A stretch of DNA of 64,000 nucleotides, taken from positions 310,001-374,000 of the forward strand of contig NZ_JAHKPY010000003.1 in assembly GCF_018860745.1 (NCBI RefSeq), in the 5' to 3' direction. Of this stretch, positions 38,363 through 45,872 are shown piece by piece. The notes under the pieces were generated by a model that had not been told where the DNA came from, made no database searches, and was given only the letters and a program-made list of their open reading frames with translations. Each line of letters begins with the position of its first letter. Position 1 is the stretch's first letter. Made by a program: the position numbers and the translations under genes. Source of the stretch: Zobellia uliginosa (lineage in GTDB: Bacteria; Bacteroidota; Bacteroidia; Flavobacteriales; Flavobacteriaceae).

Positions 38363-38405
38363 AATACCTAACTGCTTGCGCTTTTATGCGCTAGATTTGG
38401 TTTTT

Positions 38406-38425
38406 AAGTCCATTTTTGGACTTTT
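38406..38425 (+). terminator. Probable terminator after recN
   Basis: AAGTCC (38406-38411), ATTTTT loop, GGACTT (38418-38423) followed by TT, then A-rich sequence. A modest intrinsic terminator. Confidence 0.55.
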
Positions 38426-38444
38426 AAATGTGTTTTTATTCATA

Positions 38445-38463
38445 TGGCAACAATTTGTTGCCA
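38445..38463. promoter_or_regulatory. 19-bp palindrome at the fabI promoter (candidate operator)
   Basis: Arms TGGCAACAA (38445-38453) and TTGTTGCCA (38455-38463) around a single T form a perfect inverted repeat. Its right edge is 10 bases before the TATCTTTG -7 element, so it covers the -33 zone (TTG at 38455-38457). A dimeric repressor bound here would block RNA polymerase. The regulator is not identified. Confidence 0.6.
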
Positions 38464-38473
38464 ACTTTTTAAA

Positions 38474-38481
38474 TATCTTTG
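38474..38481 (+). promoter_or_regulatory. Promoter -7 element of fabI
   Basis: TATCTTTG, an exact TAnnTTTG, 33 bases before the fabI ATG at 38515. It overlaps the TTG at 38479 that would begin a longer frame, arguing against that start. Confidence 0.65.
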
Positions 38482-38514
38482 GCGCTTAAAGAACAACCAA
38501 CAGAATCTATCACA

Positions 38515-39330
38515 ATGTCGTATAATTTATTAAAAGGTAAGAGAGGAATAATTTTTGGAGCTTTGGATGAAAATTCAATAGCATGGAAAACAGCAGAGCG
38601 TATTCATGAAGAAGGAGGAACTTTTGTTTTGACCAATGCACCCGTAGCTATGCGTTTAGGGCAAATTAAAGATTTAGCCGAAAAAACCGGCTCTGAGGTT
38701 ATTCCTGCCGATGCAACTAGTGAAGAGGATCTTGCGAACTTGGTAGCCAAGTCAGTTGAAATTCTTGGTGGAAAAATAGATTTTGTACTACACGCTATCG
38801 GTATGTCCGTGAACGTTAGAAAAGGTCGTTCTTATACAGATGAAAAATATGACTTTACTAATAAAGGATGGGATGTTTCAGCACTCTCTTTTCATAAAGT
38901 TATGCAAAGCTTGTACAAAGCAGATGCAATGGCAGAATGGGGAAGTATTGTTGCTTTGACCTATATGGCGGCACAACGTGTATTTCCAGATTACAATGAT
39001 ATGGCAGATAATAAAGCGTATTTAGAATCTGTAGCACGTAGTTTTGGTTACTTCTTTGGTAAGGAGAAAAACGTTCGTGTAAATACTATTTCTCAATCTC
39101 CTACACCCACTACCGCCGGACAAGGTGTAAAAGGCTTTGGAGGTTTCATTAGCTATGCTGAGAAAATGTCCCCATTAGGGAATGCTACTGCATTAGAATG
39201 TGCTGATTATACCGTTACCCTTTTCTCTGATCTTACCAGAAAAGTAACCATGCAAAATTTGTTTCATGATGGCGGCTTCTCTAACACAGGCGTTAGTCAA
39301 GAGGTGATAGAACATTTTACCGAAGAGTAG
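38515..39330 (+). CDS. fabI: Enoyl-[acyl-carrier-protein] reductase (NADH), FabI
   Basis: A 271-residue short-chain-dehydrogenase-type reductase completing each fatty-acid elongation cycle. The start at ATG 38515 (MSYNLLKGKRGIIFGALDENSIAW) fits the family; a TTG frame from 38479 overlaps the promoter. The glycine-rich FabI pattern is 'GALDENSIAWKTAERIHEEG', and the catalytic Tyr-x6-Lys is present as 'YNDMADNK'; 'ARSFGYFFGKEKNVRVNTISQSPTPTTAG' follows. This is the triclosan-sensitive family. A palindrome at the promoter suggests repression by a fatty-acid regulator, possibly TetR-type. Confidence 0.96.
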   Translation: MSYNLLKGKRGIIFGALDENSIAWKTAERIHEEGGTFVLTNAPVAMRLGQIKDLAEKTGSEVIPADATSEEDLANLVAKSVEILGGKIDFVLHAIGMSVNVRKGRSYTDEKYDFTNKGWDVSALSFHKVMQSLYKADAMAEWGSIVALTYMAAQRVFPDYNDMADNKAYLESVARSFGYFFGKEKNVRVNTISQSPTPTTAGQGVKGFGGFISYAEKMSPLGNATALECADYTVTLFSDLTRKVTMQNLFHDGGFSNTGVSQEVIEHFTEE

Positions 39331-39391
39331 AAATATAGTAGATATCAATAGATTTAATTCTGACGAAACATTAGTTTTCGGCATATATTCG

Positions 39392-39428
39392 GGCATTTTA
39401 CATTATCAATTTGGCAATGTAAAATGCC
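39392..39428 (+). terminator. Hairpin after fabI
   Basis: Thirteen-base perfect stem GGCATTTTACATT (39392-39404) and complement (39416-39428) with an 11-base loop, followed by TTTG. Probable terminator of fabI, 24 bases before the next gene. Confidence 0.7.
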
Positions 39429-39452
39429 TTTGAAATTTCCGTATAAGAGGTT

Positions 39453-40454
39453 ATGGATTTATATTTTTCTTTTATAGTTCCGGTTTACAATAGACCCGAA
39501 GAAATTACGGAGCTATTGGAGAGTCTTACACATCAGACCTATTCAAAGGATTTTGAAGTTTTGATTGTGGAAGATGGCTCTACATTTTCCTCTCAGGACG
39601 TAGTTGAGAAATATAAAAACAGTCTTTCTATTTCTTATTACCAGAAACCGAATTCAGGACCTGGCGACTCAAGAAACTACGGAATGACTCGCGCTAAGGG
39701 TAATTACTTTCTAATCGTAGATTCGGATTGTTTGATTCCACCGCATTACTTAGAGGCGGTTCATAGTGCTTTGGATAAAGATTTTGTTCATTGTTTTGGC
39801 GGTCCGGATGCGGCCCATGAATCCTTTGGGCTTTTGCAAAAGGCAATCAATTATGCAATGACATCGGTTTTGACTACCGGTGGGATTCGTGGTAACAAAA
39901 AGGCTTTGGATAAATTTCAGCCGCGCAGTTTTAACATGGGCATATCTAAAAAAGCATTTGAAACCGTAGGCGGATTTGGAAAAATTCATCCGGGAGAGGA
40001 CCCGGATTTTACTTTTCGTATTTGGGATAAAGGATTTGACACTAAGTTGATACCAGAGGCTTTTGTATATCATAAACGTAGAATTGATTGGAACAAGTTT
40101 TTTATTCAGGTTAAGAAATTCGGTAGTGTTCGTCCTATCTTGAATAAATGGCACCCTAAAACCTCCAAAATGACGTATTGGTTTCCAACATTATTTTGTT
40201 TAGGTTTTTTAGTTTCACTTATTTTCTTCGCAGTAGGTATTAGTTTACTTCTATATTTATATCTGATTTATTTTACGCTCATTTTTATAGATTCACTTTT
40301 AAAGAATAGAAATTTGGCGGTAGCCTTACTGTCGTTGGTTGCTGTGAGCATTCAATTCATGGGATACGGATATGGTTTTTTAAAATCCACTATCTTCCTT
40401 AACTTTAGCAAAAAGCAACCGGAAACTTTGTTTCCAAACTTATTTTTCAAATAA
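39453..40454 (+). CDS. Family 2 glycosyltransferase with C-terminal membrane segments
   Basis: A 333-residue GT2 enzyme. The GT-A domain starts 'FSFIVPVYNRPEEITELLESL', has the nucleotide-binding 'VEDGSTF', the 'GPGDSRNYG' turn, and the metal-binding 'IVDSDCLIPP' (DSD, about 90). 'GGFGKIHPGEDPDFTFRIW' supplies the acceptor ED motif. Two hydrophobic helices near 245-310 anchor it to the membrane. It transfers a sugar from a nucleotide-sugar; the acceptor is unknown. The following YbbR gene starts at the very next base. Confidence 0.92.
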   Translation: MDLYFSFIVPVYNRPEEITELLESLTHQTYSKDFEVLIVEDGSTFSSQDVVEKYKNSLSISYYQKPNSGPGDSRNYGMTRAKGNYFLIVDSDCLIPPHYLEAVHSALDKDFVHCFGGPDAAHESFGLLQKAINYAMTSVLTTGGIRGNKKALDKFQPRSFNMGISKKAFETVGGFGKIHPGEDPDFTFRIWDKGFDTKLIPEAFVYHKRRIDWNKFFIQVKKFGSVRPILNKWHPKTSKMTYWFPTLFCLGFLVSLIFFAVGISLLLYLYLIYFTLIFIDSLLKNRNLAVALLSLVAVSIQFMGYGYGFLKSTIFLNFSKKQPETLFPNLFFK

Positions 40455-41423
40455 TTGGTAAACTGGATAACAGATAAGGTCAAGAAGGCTCTGAAGAAGA
40501 GAAAAGTAAAAATATTCTTAGTGTTTTTATTTTTTTCAACTTTGATATGGCTCATTAATAATCTTTCGGAAAGTTATGTGAGTACGTCCAATTTTGATTT
40601 GGAATACGTGAATGTTCCAGAAGGTTATTTGTTTAAGGGGGCTATGGATAATGAGCTCAAGGTAAAAATAAAAGCTGGTGGATTCCAGCTAATGGGGTTT
40701 AACTTTAAACATGCCAAGGTATTTATAGACTTGGCGGATGCACAGCAAAAAGATTCAATATTTTATATTCCTCAAAGCGTATATCGTAAACAGGTAGAAA
40801 GACAACTTAGCAGTTCTATGACTTTGATCGATATTGAAACCGATACTCTTTTTGTGGGGATGTTAGCCGTTGTCTCTAAAAAGGTTCCTGTAAAACCTAA
40901 TGTGGAGGTTAATATGGCCAGGAATTATCTGTTAGATGGAAAAATGGAGGTTCAACCAGATTCAGTAACGATTACCGGACCTTCAGAAGAGATAGATAGT
41001 ATCGGCGTAGTTCGCACAAAAAAGTTGACTCTCCCTGATTTAAATGCCGATTTCTCGGAAACGGTTCAAATAGAAAGACCTAAAGAACTTAGAAATACCA
41101 ATTATTCCATCAGCAAAGTTGAACTTACCGCTAAAATTGCCCGTTTTTCAGAAAAAGTTTTCGAGGTACCTATAATAACGGTTCATTTTCCAAGCGATAT
41201 AAATGTAAAAACATTTCCGGACAAGATTTCTGTTTTGTGCAAAGCGAAGTTAAAACGTTTAAAAAAATTGGAAGCATCCGATTTTGAAGTTATTGCGGAT
41301 TATAATCAATTAAAAGATGGTAATACGGACGAGCTTAAACTGGAATTACGTAAAAAGCCTAGTGGGCTGCATAGTGTAAAACTAGAAAAAAACAGCGTAG
41401 AATATATACTGAATAAAAAATGA
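40455..41423 (+). CDS. YbbR-like membrane-anchored protein
   Basis: A 322-residue protein with one N-terminal transmembrane helix (about 17-35, 'VKIFLVFLFFSTLIWLINNLSESY') and repeated beta-rich YbbR-like domains (about 40-320; 'VPEGYLFKG', 'PDSVTITGPSEEIDSIGVVRTKKLTL', 'KLELRKKPSGLHSVKLEKNSVEYIL'). The only reasonable start is a TTG at 40455, directly after the stop of the glycosyltransferase. In Firmicutes YbbR (CdaR) regulates the diadenylate cyclase CdaA; no such partner is next to it here. It overlaps coaE by 4 bases. Confidence 0.85.
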   Translation: MVNWITDKVKKALKKRKVKIFLVFLFFSTLIWLINNLSESYVSTSNFDLEYVNVPEGYLFKGAMDNELKVKIKAGGFQLMGFNFKHAKVFIDLADAQQKDSIFYIPQSVYRKQVERQLSSSMTLIDIETDTLFVGMLAVVSKKVPVKPNVEVNMARNYLLDGKMEVQPDSVTITGPSEEIDSIGVVRTKKLTLPDLNADFSETVQIERPKELRNTNYSISKVELTAKIARFSEKVFEVPIITVHFPSDINVKTFPDKISVLCKAKLKRLKKLEASDFEVIADYNQLKDGNTDELKLELRKKPSGLHSVKLEKNSVEYILNKK

Positions 41424-42007
41424 CCATTGTAGGCTTAACAGGTGGCATAGGAAGTGGTAAGACCACTGTTGCAAAAATGTTTGCGGATTTGGGCGTACCT
41501 ATCTACAATTCGGATGAGCGTGCCAAAACTTTAATGCAGAAATCACCAGAACTTATTTCCGCTATAAAGGTACTCCTAGGAGAAGAAGCATATCAGGATG
41601 GTAAGTTAGACCGTGGTTACGTTTCAAAACAGATTTTCAATACTAAAGAACTTCTTGAAGGACTTAATGCAATAGTACATCCCGCAGTTAGAAAAGATTT
41701 TACGCGATGGGCGGACGAGCAGACCTCGGATTATGTAATTCAGGAAGCTGCTATTATATTCGAAATTGGGTCTCAGGATTTTTATGACTTTATCATTTTG
41801 GTTACTGCTCCAAAGGAAACTAGAATCAACCGAGTTATGCTCCGAGACGAGTCCAGTACAGTAGATAGCATAAGGGCACGAATGAAAAACCAATGGGATG
41901 ACGATAAGAAAATAGAGTCTTCTGACTATGTCATCCAAAACGAGAATATAGATCAAACAAAGGTTAAGGTCTTAGATGTTCATCACGATATACTTAATAA
42001 AATATAG
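41420..42007 (+). CDS. coaE: Dephospho-CoA kinase
   Basis: A 195-residue P-loop kinase that performs the last step of coenzyme A synthesis. Walker A is 'GLTGGIGSGKTTVAKMF' (about 5-21), and 'GVPIYNSDERAKTLM' and 'FIILVTAPKETRINRVMLRDES' follow. Length is normal. Start overlaps the YbbR stop (ATGA). Its end is 84 bases before the histidine kinase and within the promoter region of that operon. Confidence 0.96.
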   Translation: MTIVGLTGGIGSGKTTVAKMFADLGVPIYNSDERAKTLMQKSPELISAIKVLLGEEAYQDGKLDRGYVSKQIFNTKELLEGLNAIVHPAVRKDFTRWADEQTSDYVIQEAAIIFEIGSQDFYDFIILVTAPKETRINRVMLRDESSTVDSIRARMKNQWDDDKKIESSDYVIQNENIDQTKVKVLDVHHDILNKI

Positions 42008-42031
42008 GTCTCACGCCATTTTAACATTTTT

Positions 42032-42047
42032 GTTAAGGTTTGGTTAA
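42032..42047 (+). promoter_or_regulatory. Tandem direct repeat GTTAA-N6-GTTAA upstream of the histidine kinase operon
   Basis: GTTAA at 42032-42036 and 42043-42047, an 11-base period, in front of the kinase gene. It is followed by 28 bases and an exact -7 element TAATTTTG. A third GTTAA lies at 42066. The same repeat with identical 28-base spacing stands before htrA/degP (13280-13295). Likely a binding site for the OmpR-type regulator encoded in the operon (autoregulation). Confidence 0.6.
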
Positions 42048-42075
42048 ACGTACTACCTGCTATATGTTAAATCTT

Positions 42076-42083
42076 TAATTTTG
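42076..42083 (+). promoter_or_regulatory. Promoter -7 element of the histidine kinase operon
   Basis: TAATTTTG matches TAnnTTTG exactly, 7 bases before the ATG, so the transcript would be nearly leaderless. No TTG at -33, consistent with activator dependence. Confidence 0.55.
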
Positions 42084-42090
42084 TTTTTAA

Positions 42091-43671
42091 ATGAATAAGA
42101 GGTTATTTGTCCTTTTGGTGGCGTTGATGAGTCTCTCCCTGATAGGAATAATATCTGTTCAGTTCTTGTGGATAAAACAATCTGTTGAGGATAAGGAAGA
42201 ACAGTTTTCTAATACAGTATCTGAAGTCTTAAATGAGGTTTCCGATAAAATAGAGGAGAGGGAAACAAAGGACTATTTTGAGCGTTACATCAATATAAAG
42301 GATAGTGTAGGTGAGCCTAAAAGCTCTCACTTAAGAAATATTTTTTTTATAGATCGTGATTTAAACTCTAATGAGATACGGTTTTATTCCCATGGTATTT
42401 TAGAGGAAGATTATAATATAGCATCTACGTTCTTTGATAATGGTAATGGTAGTGATACTACCACGATTAAGGGGTATACCAGTAAGCGTACCAAAACAAT
42501 CTTTAAGGAAGATTTTGGTTTGGACGGTAAGGAGTATAAATTGAATGCCGTTCAAAAACTTGAGAAAATAGGAGGCTTATCGGCCATAGAAAAAGCTCAG
42601 TTTGAAGACGTTTTTAGTGAGTACGCAAAAAAAGTACCTATTCATAAAAGAGTTTCCAATCAGGAAATTAAGCTCCTTCTTAATCGAGAATTGAAAAATA
42701 GAAACCTGAATATTGATTATGAATATGGGGTGTACAGTAGAGGGCTTCCTACGAAAGTAAAGTCTAGGAAATTCAAATTTGAAAAGGACATGCTCTATGA
42801 AACACCTATCTTTAAGGATAGTGAAGGAGCAAGTAATTTCTCCTTATTGATTTCCTTTCCCAAGAAAAAGAAGTTTTTGATCGGTTCAATCATCAGAATG
42901 GCTCTTTTATCGCTTCTTTTTACATTGGTTATTGTAATTGCTTATTCTGGGGCTATTTATCAACTTATACGTCAAAAGCAGATATCAGAAATTAAATCTG
43001 ATTTCATCAATAATATGACGCATGAATTTAAAACACCTATTGCAACAATAAACCTGGCAGTAGAAGCTATACGGAATCCTAAAATTATAGGAGACCCAGA
43101 AAAGGTAGATAGGTATTTGACCATGATTCGCGAAGAGAATAAGCGGATGCACGCACAGGTGGAAAATGTATTGCGTATATCCAAGTTGGAAAAGAATCAA
43201 TTGGATATAAGTAAGGATAGGGTAGATGTACACGACATTATAGAAGATGCAATTGCTCATGTGGAGTTAATAGTTGCCGATAGAGGAGGATACATAGAAA
43301 CACATTTAAATGCAGAAAGAACGGAGGTTCTGGCCAGTGAAATGCATTTTACGAATGTAATCGTAAATATTCTTGATAACGCCATTAAGTATTCAACAAA
43401 AGCACCTAGGATAGACGTCTATACAGAGGTTGCAAAGAATTATATTGTAATTGAAATAAAAGATCAAGGTGCAGGAATGAGTAAAGCCGTGGTTAAAAAA
43501 GTATTTGAAAAATTCTACCGTGAGCATACGGGAGATTTGCATAATGTTAAAGGGCATGGGCTCGGTTTGGCATATGTGAAAAAAATAGTAGACGATCACC
43601 AAGGTGAAGTTTACGCAGAAAGTGAAAAAGGAAAGGGAAGTACTTTCTATATAAAATTGCCTTTAATCTAA
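42091..43671 (+). CDS. Membrane sensor histidine kinase (RprX/Cpx-like candidate)
   Basis: A 526-residue sensor kinase: first transmembrane helix at about 4-28, a periplasmic sensor region (about 30-263), second helix (about 264-292), then HisKA with His311 in 'NNMTHEFKTPIAT', and HATPase with N-box 'NILDNAIKYS', 'DQGAGMS' and 'GHGLGLAYVKKIV'. No HAMP domain is evident. The sensor region has no domain I recognise. Its partner regulator follows 11 bases downstream. The pair resembles Bacteroides/Porphyromonas RprX-RprY; the shared repeat at the htrA/degP promoter suggests an envelope-stress function. Confidence 0.92.
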   Translation: MNKRLFVLLVALMSLSLIGIISVQFLWIKQSVEDKEEQFSNTVSEVLNEVSDKIEERETKDYFERYINIKDSVGEPKSSHLRNIFFIDRDLNSNEIRFYSHGILEEDYNIASTFFDNGNGSDTTTIKGYTSKRTKTIFKEDFGLDGKEYKLNAVQKLEKIGGLSAIEKAQFEDVFSEYAKKVPIHKRVSNQEIKLLLNRELKNRNLNIDYEYGVYSRGLPTKVKSRKFKFEKDMLYETPIFKDSEGASNFSLLISFPKKKKFLIGSIIRMALLSLLFTLVIVIAYSGAIYQLIRQKQISEIKSDFINNMTHEFKTPIATINLAVEAIRNPKIIGDPEKVDRYLTMIREENKRMHAQVENVLRISKLEKNQLDISKDRVDVHDIIEDAIAHVELIVADRGGYIETHLNAERTEVLASEMHFTNVIVNILDNAIKYSTKAPRIDVYTEVAKNYIVIEIKDQGAGMSKAVVKKVFEKFYREHTGDLHNVKGHGLGLAYVKKIVDDHQGEVYAESEKGKGSTFYIKLPLI

Positions 43672-43682
43672 CTCAACAAGTT

Positions 43683-44393
43683 ATGGAAACAGTAAATAAA
43701 AAAATACTCTTAGTAGAGGATGATCCTAATTTTGGAATTGTTCTAAAAGATTATTTATCTATGAACGATTTTGATGTAACTCTGGCCAAGAATGGTATGG
43801 AGGGATTCGAAAAGTTTAAAAAGGATAATTATGACATCTGTATTTTAGATGTAATGATGCCTTACAAAGATGGTTTTACCTTGGCAAAGGAAATCCGTGA
43901 AAAGAACGAAAATGTTCCTATCGTATTTCTTACCGCAAAAACCATGAAGGAAGATGTATTAAAAGGTTATAAAGCAGGAGCGGATGATTATCTAAATAAA
44001 CCATTTGATTCAGAAGTTCTTTTGATGAAACTGAGAGCTATTCTTCAAAGAAAAGCGTCTAATACATTGGCAGACAGTAAGAAATTTGAATTTAAAATCG
44101 GTAATTTTCATTTAAACTCTAAGCTTAGATTCTTGAAGTACAAAGAAGAAGAAGCTATAAAATTATCTCCTAAAGAGAATGAGTTATTGAGACTTTTGGC
44201 GCTTCATGAAAATGATTTAATGCCAAGAGAATTAGCGTTGACAAAAATATGGAGAGACGATAACTACTTTACGTCTAGAAGTATGGATGTTTATATTGCT
44301 AAACTTAGAAAGTATCTTAAATTGGACGATACGGTAGAAATCTTGAACATTCACGGAGAAGGTTTCCGTTTGGTTGTTAAAGAAGACGTATAA
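43683..44393 (+). CDS. OmpR/PhoB-family response regulator (RprY-like)
   Basis: A 236-residue regulator with a receiver domain (residues 5-120; phosphoacceptor Asp56 in 'CILDVMMPYKDGF', Lys in 'LNKPFD') and a C-terminal winged-helix domain (about 140-236, 'KLSPKENELLRLLALHENDLMPRELALTKIWRDDNYFTSRSMDVYIAKLRK'). OmpR/PhoB-type proteins bind tandem direct repeats with 10-11-base periods, which fits the GTTAA-N6-GTTAA repeats found at its own promoter and at htrA/degP. It is likely the regulator bound there. The operon ends at the hairpin at 44413-44444. Confidence 0.95.
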   Translation: METVNKKILLVEDDPNFGIVLKDYLSMNDFDVTLAKNGMEGFEKFKKDNYDICILDVMMPYKDGFTLAKEIREKNENVPIVFLTAKTMKEDVLKGYKAGADDYLNKPFDSEVLLMKLRAILQRKASNTLADSKKFEFKIGNFHLNSKLRFLKYKEEEAIKLSPKENELLRLLALHENDLMPRELALTKIWRDDNYFTSRSMDVYIAKLRKYLKLDDTVEILNIHGEGFRLVVKEDV

Positions 44394-44412
44394 GACCATT
44401 AATAAATTAACG

Positions 44413-44444
44413 AAAAGCTCTGCTATAGAAATGGCAGAGCTTTT
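44413..44444. terminator. Bidirectional terminator between the response regulator and gntK
   Basis: Stem AAAAGCTCTGC (44413-44423) / GCAGAGCTTTT (44434-44444) with a 10-base loop and T-runs on both strands. It serves the regulator operon (plus) and gntK (minus). Confidence 0.88.
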
Positions 44445-44449
44445 TGTTT

Positions 44450-44941
44450 TTATAGAGCTTTTAGAATATGCGCTACAATTTCATTGGGAGTTTGCATTAT
44501 AGATACCGTAATAGCGTCTTCGGGTACTTCTAAGGTATTAAATTGGGATTGTAATAATTCTGGCGGCATAAAATGATTTTCACGAAGCTTAAGGCGTGCC
44601 ATGATTTCGTCAAAAGTGCCTTTTAGGTAAACAAAAAATAGTTTTTGGTCAATTCCGTTTTGCAGCGTAGAACGATATTTAGTCTTAAGGGCAGAGCAGG
44701 CAATAATAGCACCGGTTTCTCGGTTTTCAATAGCTAAAAGGTTCAATCTTTCTAACCAGCCTTGGCGATCATTATCGTCTAGAGGAAACCCCTCAGCCAT
44801 TTTTTTTACGTTGACTTCAGGATGGTAATCATCTCCATCGTAAAAATCCAAATCCAATTTCTCGGCTAAAAGCTTGCCGATTGTACTTTTTCCAGAGCCA
44901 GAGACACCCATTACGAATACTACGGGTCTTTTATTTTCCAT
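44450..44941 (-). CDS. gntK: Gluconokinase
   Basis: A 163-residue P-loop kinase matching GntK. Walker A is 'GVSGSGKSTIGKLLA' (about 12-26), with 'FYDGDDYHPEVNVKKMAEGFPLDDNDRQGWL' as the gluconate-binding segment and 'ACSALKTKYR' next. It phosphorylates D-gluconate to 6-phosphogluconate. It overlaps miaA by 11 bases, although there is no functional link. No gluconate transporter or Entner-Doudoroff gene is in view. Confidence 0.94.
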   Translation of the reverse strand: MENKRPVVFVMGVSGSGKSTIGKLLAEKLDLDFYDGDDYHPEVNVKKMAEGFPLDDNDRQGWLERLNLLAIENRETGAIIACSALKTKYRSTLQNGIDQKLFFVYLKGTFDEIMARLKLRENHFMPPELLQSQFNTLEVPEDAITVSIMQTPNEIVAHILKAL

Positions 44942-45872
44942 TCGGTAAGATATTATTTAACCTAATTAGCAATTCTTGAAAATCTGCATCATTAGAAACC
45001 CAAATTGTTTCTTTGTTTTTTTTAAACCAAGTAAGTTGTCTTTTAGCAAATCTGCGGGTATTTTTCTTTATTTCCTCTAATGCAAAGTTTAGCTCTTTAT
45101 CCGCACTGTTTACTTCTGACTTTTCATTATTTTCAAAATAAGTAAAAAGTTCCCGATAGCCAACTGTTTGTAGAGCGTTTAACTCTTTGTATCTTTCTAA
45201 TAATTTAGCTTCTTCAACAAGACCTTCTTCAACCATTAAATCAACACGCTGGTTGATGCGATCATAAATGAGTGCGCGATCAGCTTCTATGCCAATGGTA
45301 ATAGTCTTGAACGGTCGTTTTTTCTTGTTTTTTGATAGGAAAGAAGAGTAAGGAGCATTGGTTTCTCTACAGACTTCCAACGCTCTAATAAGTCTATGCG
45401 GATTGTTTAAGTCTACAGAGCTATAATAATCCGGATCTCTTTTTTTAAGCTCATTTTGTAAACTTTCAATGCCTTTTTCTTTAAACTCTTGATTAAGTTG
45501 TTCACGTATTTTAGGGTCTACTTTTGGAAAATCATCTAGACCTTGGGTTACGGCTTTGGTGTAAAGTCCGCTGCCACCTACCATTACCACTATATTTTTT
45601 TCTTTAAAAAGTTGGTCAAGTAAAAGAAGCGCATCGCGTTCAAAATCGCCTACGGAATAGGAATCGAATATGCCTATGTGTTGTATAAAGTGATGTTTAG
45701 CTTGTTTTAACTCTTCAGCAGTGGGCACGGCTGTACCAATTCTCATTTCTTTAAAAAACTGCCTGGAATCCGCCGAGATTATTTCGGTCTTAAAATGTTG
45801 GGCAAGAGATATGGCAAGTTTGGTTTTGCCAATTGCGGTAGGTCCTACAACGGATAAAAGTATTTTCTCCAT
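44931..45872 (-). CDS. miaA: tRNA dimethylallyltransferase
   Basis: A 313-residue enzyme that attaches a dimethylallyl group to A37 of tRNAs reading UNN codons. The start is the ATG at 45872 (MEKILLSVVGPTAIGKT), sharing a base with the stop of the ion-channel gene (TAATG); an ATG at 45890 would overlap more. The P-loop is 'GPTAIGKTKLAI', 'SADSRQFFKEMRIGT' is the DSRQ motif and 'VMVGGSGLYTKAV' follows. Length is normal. Confidence 0.96.
   Translation of the reverse strand: MEKILLSVVGPTAIGKTKLAISLAQHFKTEIISADSRQFFKEMRIGTAVPTAEELKQAKHHFIQHIGIFDSYSVGDFERDALLLLDQLFKEKNIVVMVGGSGLYTKAVTQGLDDFPKVDPKIREQLNQEFKEKGIESLQNELKKRDPDYYSSVDLNNPHRLIRALEVCRETNAPYSSFLSKNKKKRPFKTITIGIEADRALIYDRINQRVDLMVEEGLVEEAKLLERYKELNALQTVGYRELFTYFENNEKSEVNSADKELNFALEEIKKNTRRFAKRQLTWFKKNKETIWVSNDADFQELLIRLNNILPNGK

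Noticed and set aside
39750-40154. 134-residue minus-strand frame inside the glycosyltransferase gene
   Set aside because: Its composition is unlike a real protein and it is fully covered by a clear GT2 gene.
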